Below are positions 1-6,157 of a DNA stretch of 8,552 bases, one piece after another. How positions within the stretch are numbered: position 1 is the stretch's first letter; each line of letters starts with the position of its first letter. The DNA comes from CAYJAP01 sp964368425. GTDB lineage: Bacteria; Bacillota; Clostridia; Christensenellales; UBA1242. The notes under the pieces are model-generated. The model saw only the letters and a program-made list of their open reading frames with translations. It ran no database searches and had not been told where the DNA came from. A program made the position numbers and the translations under genes. The DNA is taken from contig CAYJAP010000028.1 of assembly GCA_964368425.1 (NCBI GenBank), forward strand, positions 1 through 8,552. Direction: 5' to 3'.

Positions 1-108
1 CCCTATTTGCCTTTTTATAATTATATAGAATTTCTTTTAATTTATCAATTAAATGATAAGAATTTCTCGATTTATCCTAACAAAATATGGGTTTGCATAG
101 TATTTCGT

Positions 109-137
109 TTGACAAATTTTGAAAAAATATATAATAT
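109..137 (+). promoter_or_regulatory. probable sigma-A promoter of the padR-like gene
   Basis: A perfect -35 TTGACA at 109-114 is followed by an AT-rich -10 region. TATAAT at 130-135 has a 15-nt spacer and TAATAT at 132-137 has a 17-nt spacer; either could serve as the -10. The gene's Shine-Dalgarno GAGGGG (191-196) and ATG (203) follow, giving a leader of roughly 60 nt. Confidence 0.65.
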
Positions 138-148
138 TATAAAAATTG

Positions 149-159
149 TTGTATACATT
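149..159. promoter_or_regulatory. candidate operator palindrome downstream of the padR -10
   Basis: TGTATACA at 150-157 is a perfect 8-bp palindrome just after the likely transcription start. PadR proteins are dimers and commonly repress their own promoter at dyad sites, so autoregulation here is plausible. In DNA this AT-rich a short palindrome can arise by chance. Confidence 0.25.
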
Positions 160-202
160 AAAGAGATACCTTTAAATAAAAAATATTTATGAGGGGTAAA
201 AA

Positions 203-2068
203 ATGGCAAGAACTACAAAAAAGACCGTTGCATCTCGTGGCTTCGTAAATGATATCATTTTGGAGAGTTTGTTAAACGGAGACAAATACGGTTACGAAAT
301 CATTAAAGAAGTTGAACAAAAAAGCAACGGAAAAATTGTACTAAAACAACCAAGCTTATATAGTAGCTTGAGAAGATTCGAAACGAAGGGATATATTTCC
401 TCCTATTGGGGCGACAGTAATATAGGCGGTCGCCGCCATTATTATAGTCTTACAGAAACAGGTAAGCAATATTTTTACGAAAAAAATAAGTCTGATGACG
501 ACGAAGAAGAATTAAAGGATGTAGAAGAGAATGTAGAAGAAATACCAGTGTCTCCTGCTCCGAAAAAAGTAAAACCAGAAGAAACATATGAGATAGACGA
601 GACGCAAGAGTATGATGAAATACCAGTTGTAACTGATAGTTATCTTTCCCAGTTTAAAGGGTTTGAGTTCTCAGATAAAGTAGATGAGTTACTGGGTGAA
701 AGTATAGAACCTCCTGCCGCACAGCCAGGTGAAGAAAAACAACCTCATAATTTATATAACAGAATACATAAGAAAGAAGAAGACTTAGAATATATCAAAG
801 AAAGAGAGGAGGACAAGAAAGAGTCCCCTGTTGAAGAAGCCCCTCAGCTAGAAGAAGAAAAGTTTTATTTTAAGAATGGAAATATTGTCGAACAAGTGGC
901 GCTTGACGAAGAAAAAACTAATACTGCCACCTCTTTTATACAACAAGGATTGTTTGATAAAAAACAAGAATATGTGGTAAAAGAAGTTCCGGCTACCCCT
1001 AAACAACAGGCTTGGGAAGACTTAAGAAAAGAGGCTTTACTCAAACAATCTAGTACAAGCTTTGATAAACAAGCACCTACCCTACAAGAGAGAGAGAACG
1101 CCTCTCAACATGTTACGGAAGAACCTCAAATTGATGTTGATAAAGCAGCTCACTACAAACAATCAGACTTTTTTGATGCACCCGTGCGCAAGAAGGTTAA
1201 TGTTTTTGTTGATGAGAATGGAATCACCAGAATTGCAGATGATGAGACGCTATTACGAAAGCCTGAAAAGCGTATTTTTGACAATATCGGAGCAAGAATA
1301 GACTCTAGTAGTAAGGATGTTATAGCTAAGCGAACAGCGTTCACAGAAAGTAAAAATGAACTTAAGACACCTTTTGCATCTGAAGAAACGACTGAAGAAA
1401 AGGAAGATTTAAAGGCTATAAACTACAAGGAGATACTAGGAAGTCTGTACGCAATAGAAGATAACAAAGACAGAAAACCTGTTGAAAAAATTATTCCTAA
1501 TAAAGAGGAATGGTTGATTGATAAGGGAGAAGCTGAAGAATATTCCCCTGCGCCAGCTGCTCAGTTTAATACTGGCACAACTACCAAAGAAGTCTTGGTG
1601 AAACATTATCAACCAAGCGTAAAACAAAAAGAGTATGACTTCGTATTAGTAAACAAAGTAAAAGCCTTGTTAGGTGTAATACTATTTACATTCATCCTTT
1701 TACAGGTATCCACCCTACTCATTGTGTTGAATGCTAAAGACCTGATTGGAAAATCAGACCAAATTTATTATATCCTCGCCTACTGCGTATCATTTGCAGT
1801 GTTGCTAGGACTAGGTGTTCCGTGGCTGATTGCTCCTACACGTAGAACTCTGCAAAAATACAATCTTAATTTCGCTTTAATACTAGGCTCACTTGCCTTC
1901 CTAACAATATCTGTATTCACATACGCGATTAATTCATTCACCGGACTTACCATCAATAACGTTAGCAACTATCTCACTTCCCTGTTACTTCCTATCATAC
2001 TAGCAGCTAACTTTGTAATAGCTCCAATTATATATCGTGTAATTATTGCAAATAAAAATATGTACTAA
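203..2068 (+). CDS. membrane-anchored PadR-family transcriptional regulator with long linker and four transmembrane helices
   Basis: The N-terminus (about residues 12-93) is a clear PadR winged helix: the IILESLL and YGYEI helices, PSLYSSLRRFE at about 50-60, and the GGRRHYYSLTETG wing and helix at 75-87. PadR proteins are usually 100-200 residues and soluble; this one has 621. Residues 97-486 form a linker low in hydrophobic segments. It is strongly acidic at 98-113 and has two similar islands (FYFKNGNI near 221 and VFVDENGI near 334). Four hydrophobic helices follow at about 488-509, 521-544, 557-576 and 590-615. The loop APTRR after the second helix and the tail IANKNMY are basic, which fits both termini in the cytoplasm. 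The start is fixed by GAGGGG six bases upstream of the ATG. It lies beside an ABC exporter in the same direction, so control of that exporter is a reasonable inference. The ligand and operator are unknown, and I do not recognise the linker. Confidence 0.85.
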   Translation: MARTTKKTVASRGFVNDIILESLLNGDKYGYEIIKEVEQKSNGKIVLKQPSLYSSLRRFETKGYISSYWGDSNIGGRRHYYSLTETGKQYFYEKNKSDDDEEELKDVEENVEEIPVSPAPKKVKPEETYEIDETQEYDEIPVVTDSYLSQFKGFEFSDKVDELLGESIEPPAAQPGEEKQPHNLYNRIHKKEEDLEYIKEREEDKKESPVEEAPQLEEEKFYFKNGNIVEQVALDEEKTNTATSFIQQGLFDKKQEYVVKEVPATPKQQAWEDLRKEALLKQSSTSFDKQAPTLQERENASQHVTEEPQIDVDKAAHYKQSDFFDAPVRKKVNVFVDENGITRIADDETLLRKPEKRIFDNIGARIDSSSKDVIAKRTAFTESKNELKTPFASEETTEEKEDLKAINYKEILGSLYAIEDNKDRKPVEKIIPNKEEWLIDKGEAEEYSPAPAAQFNTGTTTKEVLVKHYQPSVKQKEYDFVLVNKVKALLGVILFTFILLQVSTLLIVLNAKDLIGKSDQIYYILAYCVSFAVLLGLGVPWLIAPTRRTLQKYNLNFALILGSLAFLTISVFTYAINSFTGLTINNVSNYLTSLLLPIILAANFVIAPIIYRVIIANKNMY

Positions 2069-2094
2069 TCCATATAATTTACATATAACTAACA

Positions 2095-2148
2095 CTTGTA
2101 TAGCAAACCACGTCTTTCTTATACACAAACGACTCTTGCAATATAAAC
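2095..2148 (+). repeat. three imperfect direct repeats upstream of the ABC operon promoter
   Basis: CTTGTATAGCAAAC (2095-2108), CTTATACACAAAC (2118-2130) and CTTGCAATATAAAC (2135-2148) resemble each other and end immediately before the -35 box at 2150. Such placement suits a regulator binding array, possibly for the neighbouring PadR protein. The match is by eye only. Confidence 0.3.
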
Positions 2149-2149
2149 C

Positions 2150-2178
2150 TTTACAAATAACTGGTATTATGCTACAAT
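2150..2178 (+). promoter_or_regulatory. extended -10 promoter of the ABC exporter operon
   Basis: -35 TTTACA at 2150-2155, a 17-nt spacer, and -10 TACAAT at 2173-2178, with TGC directly before the -10 (an extended -10 element). The predicted start is near 2185, giving a short leader of about 24 nt. No terminator is visible between the padR-like gene and this promoter, so read-through from upstream is also possible. Confidence 0.7.
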
Positions 2179-2196
2179 AAAACGTCAAAACATAAC

Positions 2197-2211
2197 GGAG
2201 GCCAAACTTTG
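2197..2211 (+). promoter_or_regulatory. ribosome binding site setting a TTG start for the ABC ATPase
   Basis: GGAGG at 2197-2201 lies seven bases before TTG at 2209. No in-frame ATG or GTG is better placed, and the protein from this TTG begins at the normal position for an ABC ATPase, so TTG is the likely initiator. Confidence 0.75.
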
Positions 2212-3150
2212 AGCGAAGTTATCTTAAAAGTTGAAAACGTTACAAAAGTTTTTAAACAACGTATAGCTGTTAAGAACGTTTCTTTCGAAATAAAAGCGGG
2301 AGAAATTTTTGGCTTTCTAGGACCTAACGGAGCTGGTAAAACAACTACGATGCGTGCCGTTTGTGGACTGTGTAAAATGGATAAAGGCGACGTTAAAGTT
2401 TGCGGATTCTCTATCAAAAAAAACTTTGAGAAGGCTGCCAGTAACATCGGTGGAATTATTGAAAATCCATTGATGTACACTTATCTTAGCGGATACGATA
2501 ACCTAAAATACTACGCTCGTTTACAGCCAAAAAGAATTAGAAAAGATGAGATTTTGTCGGTTGCAGAAATTGTTGGACTACAGAATCGAATTAAAGATAA
2601 AGTAAAAACCTACTCACTAGGAATGAGGCAAAGATTAGGCATAGCTCAAGCATTGTTAAACAATCCTAAACTGCTTGTTCTGGACGAGCCTTTTAGCGGA
2701 CTAGACCCTGCTGGAGTAGTAGAAATGCGAGAGTTTTTAAAACTGATAGCAAAAGAAAATAAGATAGCTATTCTCGTATCCAGCCATATGTTATCTGAAA
2801 TGGAAAACTTATGTGACATTCTTGGTATAATCAACAATGGAGAGTTGATTGAAGTTAAAACCATTTCGCAGCTACATGAAGGTGTTGCTAGCAATAGAAA
2901 GATTAGATTTGTTGTAGACTACCCTAACTTTGCAGGAAAAGTCGTTATGTATGAGTTAAAGCTACCGGTAGAAGTTGTGGGAGACAGTATCCTCATACAG
3001 GCGGAACAGGATCAAGTATCTAATATAGCGAAGGTTCTTTTAGATCATAACCTATCAGTGTTTGGAGTTGACTTCGTGTTCAAGACCCTGGAAGACATCT
3101 TCATGGAAATAATAAACACAAAAAACAAAGGAAAAACAGAAATTAGTTAA
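2209..3150 (+). CDS. ABC transporter ATP-binding protein, bacitracin-export (BcrA-like) type
   Basis: Cytoplasmic ATPase subunit that would power the permease encoded next. All nucleotide-binding motifs are intact over 313 residues: Walker A GPNGAGKTT (38-46), signature YSLGMRQR (135-142), Walker B LLVLDEP (155-161) with catalytic E160, D-loop SGLDP (163-167) and switch histidine in SSH (H193). At the Q-loop position the sequence reads IIENP (about 83-87), with Glu in place of Gln. This is seen in the BcrA-type subfamily that exports peptides and related compounds. The C-terminal 90 residues are the variable accessory region of this subfamily. The gene is followed after 10 nt by the permease, so the two are surely co-transcribed. 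The substrate cannot be read from the sequence; antimicrobial peptide or lipid export is an inference from the subfamily. Confidence 0.93.
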   Translation: MSEVILKVENVTKVFKQRIAVKNVSFEIKAGEIFGFLGPNGAGKTTTMRAVCGLCKMDKGDVKVCGFSIKKNFEKAASNIGGIIENPLMYTYLSGYDNLKYYARLQPKRIRKDEILSVAEIVGLQNRIKDKVKTYSLGMRQRLGIAQALLNNPKLLVLDEPFSGLDPAGVVEMREFLKLIAKENKIAILVSSHMLSEMENLCDILGIINNGELIEVKTISQLHEGVASNRKIRFVVDYPNFAGKVVMYELKLPVEVVGDSILIQAEQDQVSNIAKVLLDHNLSVFGVDFVFKTLEDIFMEIINTKNKGKTEIS

Positions 3151-3160
3151 GGAGAAATTA

Positions 3161-5215
3161 ATGGGAGGAGCATTTCGTATAACGCGAGCTGAGTTTTTAA
3201 AGATATTTAAAAAACCTAGCGTTTATATAATGGGAACAGTATTGGCACTTGTAATACTTATCGCCAGTCTTTTTTTCGAACCAACAAAAGTTAGTTCGGG
3301 ATATGTTACATTTAGTTCCTCTGTAAAAACGGTTTCTGAGGTAAAAGACATATTTAATTCAGAAGAAGGTGCAGAAAATTCAACTCAATATGACGTGCAA
3401 TTAACTCTAAGTGAAAATATCGTTAACTTCTATAAAAGTTTAAACACTAGAAAAAACACAATACAAGAAAGTTACTCCGCTTTAGCAAAGGCATACACTG
3501 CCCTAGAAGCATCGGTCTCTGCAGAAAACTATACCGCTTACAAAACTGCACTCGCAAATTACAAGACTGCGCTTTCTTTTAACCCAGGAGATTATAACGG
3601 ACTCTTCCCTTTATACTTGGAGAGTTCTACATATACAAATAAACAAATTGCGAACGTTAATACCGTTATAAACAGTTCTAACTCCTATGACGCTACCCAG
3701 TTTCTAACTATTTATAAAAGTTCTAAGTTTAATGAAAAGTTATCTGAAACATACTCTACTGCCATGCAGTTTGAAACATCGTTGATGGAAGAACTCGTTG
3801 AAGGATCTGAACAACACAATAACAGCTACATAAATGCAGTATTGAACGGAGGAACTATTAACGATGAAGAATCCTATATAAACTATGTTACTCCCGTTAT
3901 TGATGCTCTGCAACAGCTCAAAACCTATTTCGAGGCAATCTCCGGAACAACCCACCCTATCGCCCTATTAGACGCTCCTCTATACAATAACGTTATTGGA
4001 GAAATTCAAAATTTAATTGCGGTCGTTAGAGATAATAAAGATATACCTCCTACAGACGTTGTAAGAGAAAAAAACAAAAAGAAAATTGAAGTACTTAGAA
4101 GCAGCACCTACCTAACAAGAATAAAAACACTTATTAAAAATGATAAGTTTGTGGAAATATCTGACGAAACCATCGCTGCTCTAACAGAAAAAATTGAAAC
4201 TATTAAAACACGACGTGAAGAAGTTAAAGAAAATTTACGAAACTTAAATGTAAATCTATCTGTAAACCGAGCAATAGAGTATGTAAGCGAATACAAACTA
4301 ATTAACAAAATAGCACATGATATGGCAGTAAACACACTGCACCTTGAAATGTTGCAAAACAAAGATGATCAAGAGATACAATCATTGCTTGGATATGACT
4401 TCAGAACCTTCAATAGATACAGTGTAAAAGAATCATTATTAAAAGACAATTATATGTTTGACTCTAACACAGTTAGCTTTGATTATGCACAAGTATTCTC
4501 ATTTGGACAAAACTCAACGGCAAAAACTACTATCTTCGATTTCATGTTCTATGCATTGCGAATCTCTACACTGTTTATTATAGTGTTTGCGATAATCATG
4601 GCAGCGAATTTAATTGCAAGCGAATTTGATACAGGAACGATAAAACTACTAGCAATGAGACCGTTTAGAAGAAGTAAGATCATAACCGGTAAATTGATGG
4701 CGACTATGTTCTTTGTAATAATATTTGTGTTATTCAGTGCGTTAATTTCTGCACTAGCGGGACTCGCCATGTTTGACTGGTCACTAGCTCCCGTACTAGC
4801 GGTATTCAACAGTACAGTAGCCTTTAGTATCCACCCTATCCTGTTAATGTTAATCAACATAGCCAGTGTAATTATTGAGATAATGTTCTTCGCTGTTATC
4901 GCTATTACCTTCTCAACCTTAACACGTTCATTCGCAGGAACAGTAACCAGCACGTTGATTATATACATTTTATCACTAGGACTAAATATAATATTCGGGA
5001 ATGCTCTGTGGTACTCATATACACCATTTATAAACGTAGATTTCTTCAAGTATTTAGGTGGTGCATTTACCTCATCCAATAGTATGATTACAGCACTATT
5101 CACTACTCCACTCCTGAAAAATATGGATTTCTTCATATCTTTAGGATTGTATGGCGGTATAACAATATTGCTCCTAATTCTAACCTATTCCGTCTTTAAA
5201 CGTAGAGACGTGTAA
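3161..5215 (+). CDS. ABC-2 type transporter permease with large extracytoplasmic domain
   Basis: Membrane subunit of the exporter, 684 residues. After a short cytoplasmic start (EFLKIFKKP, 11-19) there is one transmembrane helix (about 21-39). A hydrophilic region of about 420 residues (40-460) with no other hydrophobic helix follows, and then five helices at about 462-486, 514-536, 560-583, 591-613 and 656-678. The motif ASEFDTGTIKLLAMRP (486-501), followed by RRSKIITGK, is the typical cytoplasmic coupling region of ABC-2 permeases partnered with BcrA-type ATPases. Many such permeases are only about 230-400 residues, so the outside domain is the exceptional part. Its sequence looks largely helical, with possible coiled coil near 330-370. 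The start ATG has GGAG six bases upstream. It may capture or sense a peptide at the cell surface, but that is inference; I do not recognise the domain. Confidence 0.9.
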   Translation: MGGAFRITRAEFLKIFKKPSVYIMGTVLALVILIASLFFEPTKVSSGYVTFSSSVKTVSEVKDIFNSEEGAENSTQYDVQLTLSENIVNFYKSLNTRKNTIQESYSALAKAYTALEASVSAENYTAYKTALANYKTALSFNPGDYNGLFPLYLESSTYTNKQIANVNTVINSSNSYDATQFLTIYKSSKFNEKLSETYSTAMQFETSLMEELVEGSEQHNNSYINAVLNGGTINDEESYINYVTPVIDALQQLKTYFEAISGTTHPIALLDAPLYNNVIGEIQNLIAVVRDNKDIPPTDVVREKNKKKIEVLRSSTYLTRIKTLIKNDKFVEISDETIAALTEKIETIKTRREEVKENLRNLNVNLSVNRAIEYVSEYKLINKIAHDMAVNTLHLEMLQNKDDQEIQSLLGYDFRTFNRYSVKESLLKDNYMFDSNTVSFDYAQVFSFGQNSTAKTTIFDFMFYALRISTLFIIVFAIIMAANLIASEFDTGTIKLLAMRPFRRSKIITGKLMATMFFVIIFVLFSALISALAGLAMFDWSLAPVLAVFNSTVAFSIHPILLMLINIASVIIEIMFFAVIAITFSTLTRSFAGTVTSTLIIYILSLGLNIIFGNALWYSYTPFINVDFFKYLGGAFTSSNSMITALFTTPLLKNMDFFISLGLYGGITILLLILTYSVFKRRDV

Positions 5216-5241
5216 AAAAATATATAAAATAAAAACAGGAT

Positions 5242-5255
5242 AAGGCTCGCCTTTT
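5242..5255 (+). terminator. weak candidate terminator of the ABC operon
   Basis: A short hairpin AAGG-CTCG-CCTT is followed by only two further T bases. It lies 26 nt after the permease stop and is the only hairpin directly followed by T on the plus strand here. The stem is too short for confidence; termination may instead involve the larger structure at 5260-5315, after which a T run occurs at 5330-5336. Confidence 0.25.
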
Positions 5256-5259
5256 AGTG

Positions 5260-5315
5260 TCACTAATTATAAATAGAAAAAATCAGGCCCGCAAGCCTGA
5301 TCAAGCAATTAGTGA
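5260..5315. repeat. nested inverted repeats between the convergent permease and rnhA genes
   Basis: An outer 9-bp perfect inverted repeat (TCACTAATT at 5260-5268, AATTAGTGA at 5307-5315) encloses the 7-bp rnhA terminator hairpin. Both can fold together as a branched structure on either transcript. Confidence 0.55.
5277..5301 (-). terminator. intrinsic terminator of rnhA
   Basis: On the minus strand the stem ATCAGGC/GCCTGAT (5301-5295 with 5288-5282) has a 6-nt loop and is followed by a T run (5281-5277). It begins 34 nt after the rnhA stop, a standard Rho-independent arrangement. Confidence 0.8.
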
Positions 5316-5334
5316 TAGTATAAACCTTGTTTTT

Positions 5335-5775
5335 TTATTTCATATTCTTCGCAATTTCTCCTGTCGCTAAAGCATCACATCTGTTGTTTAGCTCGTTATC
5401 GCTATGCCCTTTTACTTTTACCCACGACACCTTATGTTTGTCTAACTCCTGTAATAAATCCTGCCACAGGTCTTGATTCATGACGGGTTTCTTGTTTGCT
5501 GTCTTCCAGTTATTTATCTGCCAATTCTCTATCCATTTTTTGTCGATAGCGTTCATAACGTACGCCGAATCAGTAAAGATAGTCACGTCACAGCGTTCTT
5601 TCAACTTTCTCAGCCCTTCGATTACAGCAGTCAGTTCCATGCGATTATTTGTGGTCTGTGGCTCATATCCACTGAATTCTTTCTTTCTGCCTTTATATTG
5701 CAGCACTATACCGTATCCTCCCGGACCAGGATTGCCTGAACATGCACCATCTGTATATAAATGAACTTTTTTCAT
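5335..5775 (-). CDS. rnhA: ribonuclease HI
   Basis: Cytoplasmic nuclease that cuts the RNA strand of RNA-DNA hybrids, removing R-loops and primers. The 146-residue protein is the full length of the bacterial type 1 family (E. coli RnhA is 155). The active-site set is complete: D9 in YTDGACSGNPGPGG, E47 in NNRMELTA, D69 in FTDSAYV, H124 in VKGHSDN and D134 in NNRCDALA. The Trp- and Lys-rich segment around residues 79-97 corresponds to the basic protrusion used for hybrid binding in E. coli-type enzymes. The start is supported by GAAAGGA (5787-5781) five bases upstream. It is a single-gene unit with its own promoter and terminator, convergent with the ABC operon and divergent from the Trp tRNA. 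Confidence 0.96.
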   Translation of the reverse strand: MKKVHLYTDGACSGNPGPGGYGIVLQYKGRKKEFSGYEPQTTNNRMELTAVIEGLRKLKERCDVTIFTDSAYVMNAIDKKWIENWQINNWKTANKKPVMNQDLWQDLLQELDKHKVSWVKVKGHSDNELNNRCDALATGEIAKNMK

Positions 5776-5804
5776 ATATTTCCTTTCAACCTTCTTATAT
5801 AAAC

Positions 5805-5833
5805 ATTATATATTAATATTAAAAAGCCTCCAA
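5805..5833 (-). promoter_or_regulatory. promoter of rnhA
   Basis: Read on the minus strand: -35 TTGGAG (5833-5828), a 17-nt spacer, and a perfect -10 TATAAT (5810-5805). The predicted leader before the rnhA start is about 25 nt. The -35 box lies only 17 nt from the -35 box of the divergent tRNA promoter. Confidence 0.7.
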
Positions 5834-5850
5834 TTAAAATATGATTATTC

Positions 5851-5879
5851 TTGACTATTTTAACATTTTAACTTATAAT
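5851..5879 (+). promoter_or_regulatory. strong promoter of the tRNA-Trp gene
   Basis: -35 TTGACT at 5851-5856, a 17-nt spacer, and -10 TATAAT at 5874-5879. One mismatch to consensus in twelve positions, with AT-rich DNA upstream. The tRNA begins about 20 nt after the predicted start. Confidence 0.85.
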
Positions 5880-5905
5880 ACTCTTGTCTGAACATCCAGA
5901 TACCT

Positions 5906-5979
5906 AGGGGTGTAGTTCAATGGTAGAATAAGAGTCTCCAAAACTCCTGATGAGGGTTCAATTCCTTCCACCCCTGCCA
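5906..5979 (+). tRNA. tRNA-Trp (anticodon CCA)
   Basis: A complete 74-nt cloverleaf with encoded CCA. The 7-bp acceptor stem (AGGGGTG/CACCCCT) is perfect, the discriminator is G, the D arm is GTTC/GAAT, the loop CTCCAAA carries anticodon CCA (5938-5940), the variable loop is 4 nt, and the T arm GAGGG/CCTTC has one G-U pair. The outermost anticodon-stem pair (A5931, C5947) is a mismatch, leaving four pairs there. It reads UGG codons. It is an isolated tRNA gene with its own promoter. Confidence 0.95.
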
Positions 5980-6072
5980 AATATTGATATAGTTTTAAAA
6001 CGAAAGATGCCATGATATACAATCGAGATATTAAGTAGAAACCTCAAAGTGTTTGATTAATTGTATTATATG

Positions 6073-6099
6073 AAAAGAAAGTTGCACTTTCTTTTTTTT
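6073..6099 (+). terminator. intrinsic terminator after tRNA-Trp
   Basis: The 9-bp stem AAAAGAAAG/CTTTCTTTT with loop TTGCA runs into a tract of T (to 6099). It lies 93 nt past the tRNA end, so the primary transcript would carry a long 3' trailer. The stem has only two G-C pairs. Confidence 0.6.
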
Positions 6100-6142
6100 C
6101 ATAAAATATTAACTATCATCATATATATCCCATAGAACAAGT

Positions 6143-6157
6143 AAAGGATTGTATATG
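6143..6157 (+). promoter_or_regulatory. ribosome binding site that decides the start of the small synthetase gene
   Basis: AAAGGA at 6143-6148 is six bases before ATG at 6155. A TTG at 6149 is in frame two codons earlier but directly abuts the Shine-Dalgarno, so it is not usable; the ATG is chosen. Confidence 0.8.

Larger units (their letters stand above)
1..202. other. non-coding leader region upstream of the padR-like gene
   Basis: Very AT-rich. An open frame at 7-192 would start at TTG without a Shine-Dalgarno site, runs through the promoter and has a composition typical of random AT-rich DNA, so I do not call a gene. The stretch contains the padR promoter, the candidate operator palindrome and a weak AT-only hairpin (TTATCA at 42-47 with TGATAA at 54-59). 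Any gene to the left lies outside the window. Confidence 0.6.

Noticed and set aside
7..192. 61-residue open frame before the padR-like gene
   Set aside because: TTG start with no Shine-Dalgarno site; it overlaps the clear promoter at 109-137 and has the Ile/Tyr/Lys/Asn bias of untranslated AT-rich DNA.
2172..2480. 102-residue minus-strand open frame at the start of the ABC ATPase
   Set aside because: It lies opposite the Walker A region of a real gene and overlaps its promoter; no independent coding signals.
4549..5136. 195-residue minus-strand open frame opposite the permease
   Set aside because: It lies wholly inside the well-supported permease gene, has no ribosome binding site of note and mirrors its hydrophobic codons.
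5980..6072. T-box or other riboswitch in the tRNA trailer
   Set aside because: No T-box core sequence, no antiterminator alternative and no amino-acid gene immediately downstream.
5980..6148. tRNA-adjacent integration site or mobile element next to tRNA-Trp
   Set aside because: No integrase gene, no repeated copy of the tRNA 3' end and no change in base composition are visible in the window.
6149..6154. TTG start for the small synthetase gene
   Set aside because: The Shine-Dalgarno AAAGGA ends at 6148, leaving no spacing; ATG at 6155 is correctly spaced.
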